DNA of 64,000 nt from Psychrobacter sp. P11G3 (lineage in GTDB: Bacteria > Pseudomonadota > Gammaproteobacteria > Pseudomonadales > Moraxellaceae). This document shows positions 45,774-55,796 of this stretch, in pieces (the first letter of the stretch is position 1; each line of letters opens with the position of its first letter). Location: NCBI RefSeq assembly GCF_001435845.1, contig NZ_CM003596.1:2527298-2591297 (forward strand). Reading direction: 5' to 3'. The position numbers were made by a program, and so were the translations under genes. The notes below the pieces were generated by a model. That model was not told where the DNA came from, ran no database searches, and saw only the letters and a list, made by a program, of their open reading frames with translations.

Positions 45774-45881
45774 TATAGTTGATTCAGGACAATTCGAATA
45801 CAAGAAAAGCGAGCGAAAATACCGTAAATAGTGAACTGAGTGACTTTGATATTTTTTCTAAGTTATATAGATTTGACTACG
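45774..45881 (+). repeat. Interspersed 108-bp repeat, copy D
   Basis: It begins TATAGTTGATTCAGGACAAT and ends AGATTTGACTAC. It is more diverged from A-C in the middle but keeps TTCGAATACAAGAAAA and GAGCGAAA. It lies between the moxR and DUF58 genes, inside what is normally one operon. Confidence 0.75.
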
Positions 45882-45939
45882 TGTAGAACTATATTTCAGC
45901 GATGTAGTTAATCAATAGGGTCAAATAGTCTGCCAGCTG

Positions 45940-46983
45940 CTAAGCAACGACTGACACTTCTGCTAGGATACGTTGGGCGATGGTTTTTGTTGCTTGTCCA
46001 CCAGTCACATGCGCGGGTACGAAACGCTGACCGAGGCGATGATCAGTGACCGCAGCAAAAACCGCTTGGATATCCTCAGGGGTCACTTCCATATATCCCG
46101 ATACATAGGCATGCGCTTGGGCAGCACGTTGTAGCGACAACACACCGCGAGGGGATAAGCCATGATACTCTTGGCTTGCGCGAGTTTTTGCAACTAGTCT
46201 TTGCAAGTAATCCAGTACTGTATCTGCTACATAAACCTGCCTAACACCCTGCTGAGCCAGTAGTACAGCTTCAGTATCAAGTACCGTATTCAAGTCTTTG
46301 AGTAGCTCGCGACGATCTTTACCTTTTAGCAGCTCACGCTCTGCGGTAGGCGATGGATAACCCAACGATAAACATAACAAGAATCTGTCTAACTGCGACT
46401 CTGGGAGCGGATAGACACCTGCTTGTTGCAACGGATTTTGGGTGGCAATGACAAAGAAAGGTTGCGGCAAAGGATAAGTCTGGCCATCTTGCGTGACTTG
46501 GCGCTCCTCCATCGCTTCAAGTAGCGCACTCTGTGTTTTAGGACTGGAACGGTTGATTTCATCAGCAAGTAATAACTGTGTAAAGATAGGGCCCGAACGA
46601 AACTCAAACTGCTGTTTACTTTGGTCGTAGATGCTCATACCTAAAATATCAGCAGGCAACATATCATTGGTAAATTGCACTCGACTGAAGCTCAAACCTA
46701 ACAGCTGTGCCAAGCCCTGTGCCAAAGTCGTCTTACCCATACCAGGCAAGTCCTGCAATAACAAATGACCACCTGCTAAGATGCAACTGAGTGCTAGCCT
46801 AACTGCTTGCGGCTTGTCCAATACAATCTGATTTAATTGCGCTAACAGCTGTGCAATTTGCTGCTGATTGCGTTGAAAATTAGCCGTACTAGGTATGGAC
46901 TGGCTAAACGGTTTCGCTGTTTTCTGAGAGATGGATAATGATCTATCGTTAGCTGCATGGGTCATAGTAGGTTGTTGGCTCAT
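45940..46983 (-). CDS. MoxR-family AAA+ ATPase
   Basis: A 347-residue AAA+ ATPase. Walker A is DLPGMGKTTLAQGLA, Walker B LLLADEINRSSPKTQ, sensor 1 FFVIATQNPLQQAGVYPLPESQLDRFLL and the C-terminal lid includes GLSPRGVLSLQRAAQAHA. A Gln/Thr-rich tail of about 30 residues precedes the domain. MoxR proteins act as chaperones for maturation of protein complexes, usually with a DUF58 partner, here the next gene. It starts about 31 bases after the cytochrome gene stop and may be co-transcribed with it. Confidence 0.92.
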   Translation of the reverse strand: MSQQPTMTHAANDRSLSISQKTAKPFSQSIPSTANFQRNQQQIAQLLAQLNQIVLDKPQAVRLALSCILAGGHLLLQDLPGMGKTTLAQGLAQLLGLSFSRVQFTNDMLPADILGMSIYDQSKQQFEFRSGPIFTQLLLADEINRSSPKTQSALLEAMEERQVTQDGQTYPLPQPFFVIATQNPLQQAGVYPLPESQLDRFLLCLSLGYPSPTAERELLKGKDRRELLKDLNTVLDTEAVLLAQQGVRQVYVADTVLDYLQRLVAKTRASQEYHGLSPRGVLSLQRAAQAHAYVSGYMEVTPEDIQAVFAAVTDHRLGQRFVPAHVTGGQATKTIAQRILAEVSVVA

Positions 46984-47014
46984 TTTTTAGGTCATAACGA
47001 TGATAAGTCAAATG

Positions 47015-47473
47015 TCAGTTCACATCATCTGTAACGGTTGGTGCATCAGCACGGAGCGTAGATAAATAAGCAATGATATCGGCACGCTCTTTCGCATCTG
47101 GCATCGGATCAGACAACATTTTAGAATCTGGCATGGCTTTTTGGGCATCTGCAATATATGGATCGAGTGTCTCTGCATCCCATATCCAACCTGAATCTTC
47201 TAGCCCTTTGCTGTAGGTATAATCTTTTAACTCGGCAGCTGGCGCACCATATATATTCATTAACTGTGGGCCTTTTTTATTCAGACCTGCATTACGTTGG
47301 TGACATTGACCGCAAGCATCTTTATAAATTATCGAACCGTTGTCCGCATCGCCATCGGTATATAAAGGCAAGGTCACAGGAGCACGGTGGTCAGGTGGCT
47401 TTTTCTCACAAGCTGCGAGTAACAGAACAGCAGCCAAAAGGCTGCTCAGTTGATATCTACTGATAAGGGACAT
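47015..47473 (-). CDS. c-type cytochrome lipoprotein
   Basis: A 152-residue class I cytochrome c. The lipobox LLAAC gives a lipid anchor. The heme motif is DACGQCHQRNAG, the distal Met probably lies in MPDSKM or DPMPDAKERADII, and the C-terminal helix is ADIIAYLSTLR. The start at 47473 (MSLISRYQLSS) is preferred over 47509 because it yields a normal lipoprotein signal. The long sequence between heme and Met resembles cytochromes of the c552/membrane-anchored type. The electron partner is not known. Confidence 0.85.
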   Translation of the reverse strand: MSLISRYQLSSLLAAVLLLAACEKKPPDHRAPVTLPLYTDGDADNGSIIYKDACGQCHQRNAGLNKKGPQLMNIYGAPAAELKDYTYSKGLEDSGWIWDAETLDPYIADAQKAMPDSKMLSDPMPDAKERADIIAYLSTLRADAPTVTDDVN

Positions 47474-47537
47474 TTTTAGCAATCTTTGATTAAGGAATAT
47501 TATCGCCATGACATAAACGATATGACGTATTGGCCTT

Positions 47538-49625
47538 TTAACTCGCTACCTTTATTGTGCTACTAGGCTCTTCTAAATAATACCCTTGCAAATAGCGTGC
47601 GCCCACACTCCAAGCGACTGACATCGTTGCTGCATCTTCTATATAAGGCATAAGCACATCGACTTTAATATTATTAGTACGTGTGATAAGAGACTTGACC
47701 GTTTCTAGATTTTCTGCTGAACCAATATCTTGGATATAACTGCGCGCCAAGCGTACCATATCAGGCTGGACAAAATTGGCAATTTCAATAGATTTGACAG
47801 AAGAGCCAAAATTATTGATACCTAGTTGACAGTTAACATCGTTAAGCGCGGAAAATTGAGATTTGGCGACGGTTAAGTGATCAGAGATATCTATTTCATT
47901 GAACTGGAGTGTCAATACACCAGCTGCGCCGCCTACCGCTTTTATCAATTGACTGGCCACTATCGGCAGTTTTTTATCAACCAGTGAAGCATTGGTTAAT
48001 TGTACTAACAATTTAGCTTCAGGATGAACTTTACGGACGTCATTGATTTTCTTACAGGCATTGATAAGCACCCATCGATCAATCTTTTCTAAAAGTTGAT
48101 GTTTTTTAGCCACCGCCATAAATTGATCAGGGGTTAATACCGTATTGTCAGCATCTGAAAGCGGTAACCGTAGATACACTTCAAAAAAGTCGCTACGATC
48201 GTTATTGATGTCATATATTGGCTGAAATGATAGCTCAAAGCGGTTATTAGTAATGGCATCCACTAATGACTCAGCAAGTGCATGATCATCGCTATTAGCA
48301 TGTTCGCTTGGGTCATATATACGGTAAGAACCACCACTATTAGAAGTCTCTACCATGATTTGGCTGATAGCATCCATGGCGCGTTCTAATATAATGACAG
48401 GCTCTACCGTATTTTTTTCAATTTTGACAATAGCAATACTAACTGTTGTATTGGTTGTACGTTTATCAACTTCAATAAACATACCCTTTATAGACGAACC
48501 GATATGCGCAGCAAGCTCTTCAATATCACTCGTCGTCTTGTTTTTTACTAAAATCGTGAAGGCGGTATCGCTAAAACGACTTACATGCCCATCAGGTACT
48601 AGCTCAGTTAATGTGTGGGCAACTTGCTTGACCGTTGTATCTATTCCTTGTAGACCCAAGCTACTTCTTATTTTTCCTACATTATCAACCTGCACATATA
48701 GCAGGGCTGCGGTTATTAGTCCTTGGGACGCCTGCTGATGTATTGCTATCATCTGATCTTCAAAACCGCGACGATTATCTAGGCCAGTTAAATTATCTTT
48801 ACGTTCAGCTTCCGCTAAACGCTTGGCAACCTCTGCACTATTATTACTATTCTGCTGAATAATAATCTGAATGACTGGCTCGCCCTCTAACGTGGCTGAT
48901 GCTAATTGTAGTTTCGCTTCAAAAGTACTGCCATCTGTCCGTACACTTTCAAAATTAAACTCAACGTCTTGGCGACTGCCTTTGTCAAACTGACGTAAAA
49001 ACTGTTTAAACCCTTGAACATTATCTCTACCTGAAATCAGGTCAATAATAGGCACGCCTACCACTTCATTCATCGATTTAAAGCCGAATAGCTGAAGATA
49101 GGGCTCATTAGCAAATATATGAATACCCTCGTCTATATAAGCGACCGCGCTCTTAGAGTTCTTAATCAATACATTGGCGCGTTGTTCTGCTTCAGAAAGC
49201 ACTTGACGTAAGGTTTTTAGCTCACGACGACTGCGCAAACTACTATGCTGTAGACAAATAGCCATTACCACTGGCATTTCTTGATTCATTTCAAGCGCTT
49301 TGACCATCGTGCCACTAATCACAGTCGGTAGCTCATACTCATTGTAGGCAGTCGACGCTATCTCTTCATTCGTTAAACAGATCATTGGCAGATCGATATT
49401 TTGCTCTTGTACGATGCTCACCACATCTGTAAAGCTCATATTATAAGCTTTGCCAAATACCAGTACATCCCACGGTTGGCGCAGAAGTTTCAATAGCTCT
49501 TCTTTATCGTCCAAAAACCCCAAATTCACACTATCATAATAAGGACTCAATAACTGAACAAGACGTTCAGCATAGAGCTGATCGTCATTGATCACCAATA
49601 AATTTAAAAGAGATTGAGAGCGCAT
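47538..49625 (-). CDS. fimX: FimX-type degenerate GGDEF-EAL c-di-GMP effector
   Basis: A 695-residue protein with the layout of P. aeruginosa FimX (691 residues): a receiver-like N-terminal domain (1-120), a PAS domain (about 150-275), a degenerate GGDEF domain and a degenerate EAL domain. The GGDEF position reads RFSDTAFTIL and the EAL position reads FFEVYLRLPLS, so neither enzyme activity is expected. FimX binds c-di-GMP through its EAL-like domain and promotes type IV pilus assembly and twitching. The receiver lacks the full set of acidic residues (LLVINDDQLYAERL is kept, but the phospho-Asp position reads DVLVFGKAYN), as in FimX. A role in pilus control is likely. Confidence 0.88.
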   Translation of the reverse strand: MRSQSLLNLLVINDDQLYAERLVQLLSPYYDSVNLGFLDDKEELLKLLRQPWDVLVFGKAYNMSFTDVVSIVQEQNIDLPMICLTNEEIASTAYNEYELPTVISGTMVKALEMNQEMPVVMAICLQHSSLRSRRELKTLRQVLSEAEQRANVLIKNSKSAVAYIDEGIHIFANEPYLQLFGFKSMNEVVGVPIIDLISGRDNVQGFKQFLRQFDKGSRQDVEFNFESVRTDGSTFEAKLQLASATLEGEPVIQIIIQQNSNNSAEVAKRLAEAERKDNLTGLDNRRGFEDQMIAIHQQASQGLITAALLYVQVDNVGKIRSSLGLQGIDTTVKQVAHTLTELVPDGHVSRFSDTAFTILVKNKTTSDIEELAAHIGSSIKGMFIEVDKRTTNTTVSIAIVKIEKNTVEPVIILERAMDAISQIMVETSNSGGSYRIYDPSEHANSDDHALAESLVDAITNNRFELSFQPIYDINNDRSDFFEVYLRLPLSDADNTVLTPDQFMAVAKKHQLLEKIDRWVLINACKKINDVRKVHPEAKLLVQLTNASLVDKKLPIVASQLIKAVGGAAGVLTLQFNEIDISDHLTVAKSQFSALNDVNCQLGINNFGSSVKSIEIANFVQPDMVRLARSYIQDIGSAENLETVKSLITRTNNIKVDVLMPYIEDAATMSVAWSVGARYLQGYYLEEPSSTIKVAS

Positions 49626-49947
49626 AAGGAGCCTTTTAGTCGTACGTAGTGTTATCTATTATTTTATTACTTTACATCTTTGTCTAAAACTAACCTAGCA
49701 CACAAAAGACGCTAGCGTTAATACTCTTTGCATCCTATCAGTATAGACTGAGCTTTCACCATGATAATTATTTTATAGTTAGAGATATCATAAAAATCAG
49801 AGTAACAATATTTATCATTATAGACAATAATTAGACCAACTGCAGATTAACTTATGCCCTTTGTCGCCTACTATATTACTGGCGACAATCTGTATAAATT
49901 CTTCGTTATGGCCTGAAACTCCTGTCACATCTAAGCATCCCTAAGCG
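49626..49947. other. 322-base gap upstream of fimX
   Basis: AT-rich spacer between fimX and the gene ending at 49948. It should hold the fimX promoter. I see no ORF, repeat copy or terminator. Confidence 0.4.
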
Positions 49948-51705
49948 CTATAACTGAGCCACCTCATATTGACTAAACTTATCAGTCATCATTAGCCTGC
50001 GACCTAATCGTAGGGAGGTTTGTTTATTACCAATACGCATGACGACTCTATCATCAGCTTGAAAGTAAGAAGGTGGTACGATTAGTGTGCCAGTCGTCTG
50101 TAGCTGTTCATCTTTACCGAGAATAAATGCTGGTACAAAATGATGACTTCGCGTTTTACTGCCTTCCAAACGTAATCCACATGCCACAATTTTATGCCCG
50201 AGTATCTGCCATTCTACTTCTGGATTTTTAGTATCGACATTGAACCAGCGTACCACCCCTATTGACCAATTAGGCTGTTCTGTATTTTCAGTTCCATAGA
50301 CTAAAATCAGGCTCATGATGTGTAAAGGCTGAGGTGCTGTCTTAGAAAGGTCAGGGACAATTTTTTCTACAATAAGCCCTTCTTTATTGAGAATGTTTTT
50401 GTCGGCAACATTCTTATTGAGATCACCAGCTTTTGGCAATAAATGCAGTCTGCGATATGCTGAAGAACTGTCATGGTCATCAAATGTCTCAATGTTTATA
50501 ACGCTACTGCGGCCACGCTCGCTATCAAATGTATCGTATAAGGGTCTGTCTTCTTCTCGTAGATGTTTTATAGCGATTAAATTGGCAAAAGTTTTTGAAT
50601 GACCTACATGGTAGTGTATATCATGAAAATTGGTGATTAACTTTGCCTGATGTTTGCTAGTATATTTGGTTGGCAAGGTAAGTGGCGGCTGTAAATAACG
50701 ATAGCTGATGGTCATCGAAATAGCATTAAGCAGACTATATTCGGCTGTGTTGCCTTCATCGATAAAGGCTTCTTTACGTGACTCAAAATATTCAACAATC
50801 GGTGTCAGTTCTATAAATAGACAGTCATGACGATCTTCATAGGGGTTGATATGAGAGTTGACGGTCAGATAGCTTGGTGGATTGTTACTATTAAGATCAA
50901 CAAAAACTTTTGTCTCGGTGGCGGGCTCCATTGTCGCGACCATGTGTTTAGCCCAGTCAGGCAATAGACGCTGTACAAGCAAGATATTCGGGCGCCTCAT
51001 AGCACGCAAATTTAACAAGTGATGCAAACAGATTTGGCAATATAGCTGATGAATGCTGTTTGTTTGTTGTGTGACGGTATGTAGGCTCAAATCAATATCA
51101 GTCACTTTTCTCTGATGAGCCAGATAGTACAACCGATTGACTTTAGACCACAGGTAATCTGATGGCTTTCGATAGCACAGTGTATCTTCTGCTAATAGTT
51201 TTTGGTACCTTAATAGTGATTGATAAATCGCAATAGCAAGCGTGCTATCAGGTTTAGTTTCAGCACCAAAAAAACGCTGCCAACCTTTACCAGAAGATTG
51301 GTTTGAGGAGGCTTCAGACAACTGCGTCTCACGACGTATGACTTTGTCGTAAACCATAATAATTAAATAATGTAGCGATTGCATTTGAGCGATATAAGAC
51401 ATCTGATCCTGACTAAGCGCACCTGTCTCATAGATATAGTGCTGCCTAAAAGCTGCAATCAGTCGGTCTGAGGCATCAATGACTGTTGCCATCAATTTAA
51501 GACGCTGTTGTTCATCCATATTGGATTCACGTAATACTGTCAGTAGACTCTCTAAATGCTCTGTTTGCTGCTCTTGGGTAAGCGTAGGTAGCGTTGCCAA
51601 CATCTTTAACAAGTAACGCTCTTGACCATTTACTGAGCGATTAGATAGCGGAGGTAGTGGATCTGTAGAATCTAAATGCTCTTGAAACATTGATAACGTT
51701 ATCAT
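49948..51705 (-). CDS. Uncharacterised cytoplasmic protein beside fimX
   Basis: A 585-residue soluble protein. I do not recognise a named family. The first 250 residues are helical (LLKMLATLPTLTQEQQTEHLES, QRLKLMATVIDASDRLIAAFRQHY). The C-terminal part is beta-rich, and WSIGVVRWFNVDTKNPEVEWQILG followed by VACGLRL recalls a PilZ-like barrel (GVVRW...GLxL), although the RxxxR and DxSxxG c-di-GMP motifs are not obvious. It ends LRLGRRLMMTDKFSQYEVAQL. Its place directly upstream of fimX on the same strand suggests a link to c-di-GMP or pilus control. That link is an inference. Confidence 0.7.
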   Translation of the reverse strand: MITLSMFQEHLDSTDPLPPLSNRSVNGQERYLLKMLATLPTLTQEQQTEHLESLLTVLRESNMDEQQRLKLMATVIDASDRLIAAFRQHYIYETGALSQDQMSYIAQMQSLHYLIIMVYDKVIRRETQLSEASSNQSSGKGWQRFFGAETKPDSTLAIAIYQSLLRYQKLLAEDTLCYRKPSDYLWSKVNRLYYLAHQRKVTDIDLSLHTVTQQTNSIHQLYCQICLHHLLNLRAMRRPNILLVQRLLPDWAKHMVATMEPATETKVFVDLNSNNPPSYLTVNSHINPYEDRHDCLFIELTPIVEYFESRKEAFIDEGNTAEYSLLNAISMTISYRYLQPPLTLPTKYTSKHQAKLITNFHDIHYHVGHSKTFANLIAIKHLREEDRPLYDTFDSERGRSSVINIETFDDHDSSSAYRRLHLLPKAGDLNKNVADKNILNKEGLIVEKIVPDLSKTAPQPLHIMSLILVYGTENTEQPNWSIGVVRWFNVDTKNPEVEWQILGHKIVACGLRLEGSKTRSHHFVPAFILGKDEQLQTTGTLIVPPSYFQADDRVVMRIGNKQTSLRLGRRLMMTDKFSQYEVAQL

Positions 51706-52073
51706 CAGTATCTTTACTCTCTATTAGTCACTCTGAGGCAATCAGTAATATGCAGCAGTACAAATACATGTATGGCCTAAAAAATGTTTGTTAAGCTCGA
51801 CTATAGAAAAGTGATGATATCTATTTATTGTGAGCCTAAGTCTAGCAGTACGCTCTGACAATACCTACATACTGGCAAAATCTTATATCTAAAGTGGTAT
51901 ACTTTTTAATTAACTTACATACTGACAGTCTATATTCTTTTCCAATCATATATCTATTTATACTTAGAAAAAAGCATAAATACTAGATTTTAGTTTTTAA
52001 AGATACTATCCGCATCTTTTTTAAAAGCCGCTCTTTGTTTACTAATTATCTTAAATTGACATAGTGCCCTACA
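51706..52073. other. 368-base gap between epmB and the fimX-linked gene
   Basis: AT-rich spacer that should hold the promoter of the gene starting at 51705. No ORF, clear terminator or repeat copy is seen. Confidence 0.4.
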
Positions 52074-53081
52074 TTAGCTATTGCTGTAAATATCAATCGG
52101 CACTTTAAAAGGTCTATTCGGTAACTCTCTGACCAACTTAGGGACGAGATAACCTGGCAATGATGCTAGCAATGACCAATAAAGCTCAATCGCTGCTTGC
52201 TCACTACTATCGAAATGCGCTGCGCCAGCCACTTTGTCCAACACATGCAAATAATATGGTAGCACGCCAGAAGTAAACAAACGCTGACTAAGCTGCACTT
52301 GCGCGTCAAGAGTATCGTTAATACCTTTTAACAACACGGCTTGGTTTAATAGTGTAATTCCAGCTGCTCTCGCACGTTGCAAGTATTCAGCGGTTGGTGC
52401 ATCTAGCTCATTGGCATGATTACAGTGAATAACCATTACAATATGGCAGCGACTCTGAGACAGCTTTTCTAACAATGCAGCGTCCAAGCGTGCAGGTATC
52501 ACCAATGGTAAACGCGTATGCAATCGAATGGTAGTAATCTGCGGAAGAGACTCCAAAGTATCTAACCATGAAAACAAACGTCTATTGGTCACATTTAGTG
52601 GATCACCACCACTCAAAATTACCTCATTGACCTCAGGATTCGCATTAATATAGTTAATGATATTTTCTTTTGCATCAGCAGTCGGCATATTGGCACTATA
52701 GTCAAAATGCTGACGAAAGCAGTAACGGCAGTGAATAGCACACGCGCCTGTAATCGTTAACAACACTCTTGATTGATATTTATGGAGCAAGCCTTTTACA
52801 GGATTTTGAGTGTTTTCGCTTAGCGGATCTGCTACGTAGCCTGTGACGTTAATTTGCTCTTGCTGGTCTGGCAACACTTGTTTAAGCAAGGGATCATTAC
52901 GGTCGCCAATAGCCATTTTTGTCACAAAGCCACGCGGCACACGCAGTTCAAAATGCTTAGGTACGTAAACTTCTGCACGCATTGATTCAAGCTGTAGGAT
53001 ACTCAATAGCTCATCAACAGATGTAATAGCTTCCGATAATTGCGTTTGCCAGTTTTTTTGTGTGATTAAATGGTTTATCAT
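52074..53081 (-). CDS. epmB: EF-P (R)-beta-lysylation pathway 2,3-aminomutase EpmB
   Basis: A 335-residue radical-SAM aminomutase that converts (S)-alpha-lysine to (R)-beta-lysine for modification of elongation factor P. The cluster motif is CAIHCRYCFRQHF (Cys-x3-Cys-x2-Cys). Family text includes EVILSGGDPLNVTNRRL, HTRLPLVIPARL and LPYYLHVLDKVAGAAHFD. It is shorter than KamA lysine aminomutases and lacks their C-terminal extension, fitting EpmB. It is divergent from efp, its substrate protein's gene, across 160 bases. EpmA, the ligase partner, is not in the window. Confidence 0.94.
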   Translation of the reverse strand: MINHLITQKNWQTQLSEAITSVDELLSILQLESMRAEVYVPKHFELRVPRGFVTKMAIGDRNDPLLKQVLPDQQEQINVTGYVADPLSENTQNPVKGLLHKYQSRVLLTITGACAIHCRYCFRQHFDYSANMPTADAKENIINYINANPEVNEVILSGGDPLNVTNRRLFSWLDTLESLPQITTIRLHTRLPLVIPARLDAALLEKLSQSRCHIVMVIHCNHANELDAPTAEYLQRARAAGITLLNQAVLLKGINDTLDAQVQLSQRLFTSGVLPYYLHVLDKVAGAAHFDSSEQAAIELYWSLLASLPGYLVPKLVRELPNRPFKVPIDIYSNS

Positions 53082-53241
53082 GACAGCCTATTACCTGTGC
53101 CCAAAATCCGATATTATACGCCCTTAGTGTCTAGCCTATCAAAGTATCCTCGTTAATCCGTAAATACTTGGCATAACAGAAAATTTTGGTACAGTCAGCC
53201 CTATGTCTTACTATTACATTTACAACCCCTAGGAGTTTCTT

Positions 53242-53814
53242 GTGGCAAGTTTTTCTACTAATGAATTTAAAGCTGGTCTAAAAGTGATGCTTGATGGCAA
53301 CCCTTGTGCCATTCTTGAAAACGAGTTTGTCAAACCTGGTAAAGGTCAAGCCTTCAACCGTGTTAAGTTGCGCAATCTTCGTAGTGGCAAAGTACTGGAA
53401 CAAACTTTCAAATCAGGTGACAGCTTAGAAGCTGCTGATGTGATGGATACTGAAATGAACTATCTATACAACGATGGCGAGTTTTGGCATTTTATGCATC
53501 CTGAGAGCTTTGAGCAGATTCAAGCGGACAAAAACGCAATGAGTGACTCAATCAAGTGGTTAAAAGAAAACAGCAATGCTCTATGTACCATTACGTTATT
53601 TAATGGTGCTCCTCTGTCAGTCACGCCGCCTAACTTCGTTGAGTTAGAAATCACAGAAACAGATCCTGGCGTACGCGGCGATACTTCAGGCGGTGGTGGC
53701 AAACCTGCTAAATTAGAGACAGGTGCCGTTGTACGTGTACCATTATTTGTGCAACAAGGTGAAGTGGTTCGTGTCGATACGCGTACTGGCGACTACCAAA
53801 CTCGCGTGAACTAA
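53242..53814 (+). CDS. efp: Elongation factor P
   Basis: A 190-residue translation factor that relieves ribosome stalling at polyproline. It begins [22 protein letters not shown] and the modified Lys is in [15 protein letters not shown] (about residue 34). The OB domains follow, with [32 protein letters not shown] near the C-terminus. The start codon is GTG at 53242, preceded by TAGGAG. The Lys together with divergent epmB fits beta-lysine modification, not rhamnosylation, which uses Arg. Confidence 0.97.
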   Translation: MASFSTNEFKAGLKVMLDGNPCAILENEFVKPGKGQAFNRVKLRNLRSGKVLEQTFKSGDSLEAADVMDTEMNYLYNDGEFWHFMHPESFEQIQADKNAMSDSIKWLKENSNALCTITLFNGAPLSVTPPNFVELEITETDPGVRGDTSGGGGKPAKLETGAVVRVPLFVQQGEVVRVDTRTGDYQTRVN

Positions 53815-53868
53815 TATCGCTCTAAACATGACTGGTAGTTGATATTTACTGATATCTTTATCATCAAT

Positions 53869-53907
53869 AAAAAAGCTTAACCACCATATAGGCGGTTAAG
53901 CTTTTTT
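53869..53907. terminator. Terminator of efp, also usable by the kinase gene
   Basis: The arm AAAAAAGCTTAACCACC (53869-53885) pairs with GGCGGTTAAGCTTTTTT (53891-53907), one mismatch, around ATATA. T-runs on both strands serve the convergent genes ending at 53814 and 53973. Confidence 0.9.
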
Positions 53908-53972
53908 TATATTTACCGATCATAGTTATATTAAGATGCTAATCAAAGGCACTGATACTAATATCTAGTAAG

Positions 53973-55787
53973 TTACTCTTCTTCCAATGATTGCTTTTGT
54001 ATCAGCCAATACTGCACTAAGGCATTCAACTGCTCCTGCTTAAAAGGTTTGGTGCAATAATCCTGCATGCCAACTTTTAGATATTTCTCCCGCTCGCCGT
54101 CCATTGCATTGGCAGTCAGGGCAATAATAGGCGGCAACGCTTGAGGATCATATAGTTCATGCAATTTAATAGTTGCCTGTACTCCATCCATAATCGGCAT
54201 ATGATGATCCATCAATATCACATCATAACGATCAGGGAATAAAGCAAAAGCCTCAATTGCTTGCTGCCCATCCGTAACATGGGTGACGGTATGACCACTG
54301 CTGGTTAGTGATTTCTTGGCTATAATCGCATTGACAGCATCATCCTCGACTAACAAGATATGGCCAGACCGCTCATGCGTAGGTTCAATCATAGTCGTAT
54401 CGTGAGAGTCTTGCCATGTTTCATACTTGTTTTCATCAATAGTAGTCAGCGGTAATAAAACACTAAATGTCGTACCAACCCCTACTTCACTATTTACATG
54501 TATATGACCACCCATCAAATCGACTAAGGACTTACAAACAGACAGTCCAAGTCCAGTACCACCGTAAATACGATGAGTAAACTTATTCGCTTGGTCATAA
54601 GCGTCAAATATCGCCTCTAACGACTCTTCTTTAATACCAACACCCGTATCTTTCACTTCTATACACAAAGTCATGTTCTGACCAGTTTTATTGCATTCTA
54701 TTTTGCTTGCTTCTTTTTCTTGACTCGTATTCACGAATTTTTCATCAATGTTATCTGGACAGTAGCAGTTGTCCATATGTTTGACATCGATGCTTACTTG
54801 ACCACCTTCACGCGTGAACTTAATCGCATTATTGACCAAGTTTGCGATAATCTGCTTCAGACGTACAGGATCGCCGTTTACATAAGGTGATAGTGTTTCA
54901 GTATAATGATAATCTAAAGTTACGCCTCTTTGACGTGCCTTAATCGCAAATAAACTGACGACTTCATTACATAAACTAGATAAATTCAATGGAATAGAAT
55001 CAATCGTCATTTTTCCAGACTCAACCTTCGATAAGTCCAAAATACCATTAATGATGACCATCAAATGTTCATTAGAGACTTTGATGTTATCAACATAGTC
55101 ACGCTGTTCGCTACTGAGTTCGGTATCGCCTAACATCTCTACCATACCGATAATACCATTCATCGGTGTACGAATCTCATGACTCATATTGGCCAAAAAG
55201 CTCGATTTCATCTCATTAGCACGCTTAGCATCACGTTGTTTATCTTGTAATTTCAACGCATCTGCGGCCATCATTGCAAACTGCGCCAATATCTTTTCTT
55301 GTTGGCTGCTAAAACTCTGATGTGGCTCAGTATCCATAAGACATAATGTACCTAGACGATACCTTTTGTTGTCTTCATTTAAGATAATAGGTGCACCAAC
55401 ATAAAATCTTAAATATGGAGAACCTGTGACCATCGGACTTTGGCTAAAACGACTATCCCTAAAGGTGTCTAACACGATTAATACATCATCAGACAATATT
55501 GTATAATTACAAAAAGCCGTGTTACGTGGCCCTTTGCTTACAGCCTCATCTTCACTATCGAATTGACAGGCTGGCTTTAAATATTGTGTTTCCTCATCCA
55601 TGAAAGTAATGGTAACCACAGGCACATCAAAAAATAGCTTTACGAGTTCAACTAGCCGATCAAACGCAGGCTCCTCATCTTCATTGAGTACCTGATACTT
55701 TCTTAGCTTATTGATACGCTCTATTTCATCTACCGCGACAGGGTAGCTCTGCTGAGGTGAGTTAGATATAGACAAGGTAAACTCCAT
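53973..55787 (-). CDS. Hybrid sensor histidine kinase (GAF-HisKA-HATPase-REC)
   Basis: A 604-residue soluble hybrid kinase. A GAF domain (about 25-185; [41 protein letters not shown]) is followed by HisKA with the phospho-His in [15 protein letters not shown], an ATPase domain with [13 protein letters not shown] and [20 protein letters not shown], and a receiver with Asp in [14 protein letters not shown] and Lys in [10 protein letters not shown]. There is no membrane segment or separate response regulator nearby, so output is probably phosphotransfer to a distant partner. It starts nine bases after the TcdA gene and is likely in the same operon. The signal is unknown. Confidence 0.9.
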   Translation of the reverse strand: MEFTLSISNSPQQSYPVAVDEIERINKLRKYQVLNEDEEPAFDRLVELVKLFFDVPVVTITFMDEETQYLKPACQFDSEDEAVSKGPRNTAFCNYTILSDDVLIVLDTFRDSRFSQSPMVTGSPYLRFYVGAPIILNEDNKRYRLGTLCLMDTEPHQSFSSQQEKILAQFAMMAADALKLQDKQRDAKRANEMKSSFLANMSHEIRTPMNGIIGMVEMLGDTELSSEQRDYVDNIKVSNEHLMVIINGILDLSKVESGKMTIDSIPLNLSSLCNEVVSLFAIKARQRGVTLDYHYTETLSPYVNGDPVRLKQIIANLVNNAIKFTREGGQVSIDVKHMDNCYCPDNIDEKFVNTSQEKEASKIECNKTGQNMTLCIEVKDTGVGIKEESLEAIFDAYDQANKFTHRIYGGTGLGLSVCKSLVDLMGGHIHVNSEVGVGTTFSVLLPLTTIDENKYETWQDSHDTTMIEPTHERSGHILLVEDDAVNAIIAKKSLTSSGHTVTHVTDGQQAIEAFALFPDRYDVILMDHHMPIMDGVQATIKLHELYDPQALPPIIALTANAMDGEREKYLKVGMQDYCTKPFKQEQLNALVQYWLIQKQSLEEE

Positions 55788-55796
55788 TAAATAATA

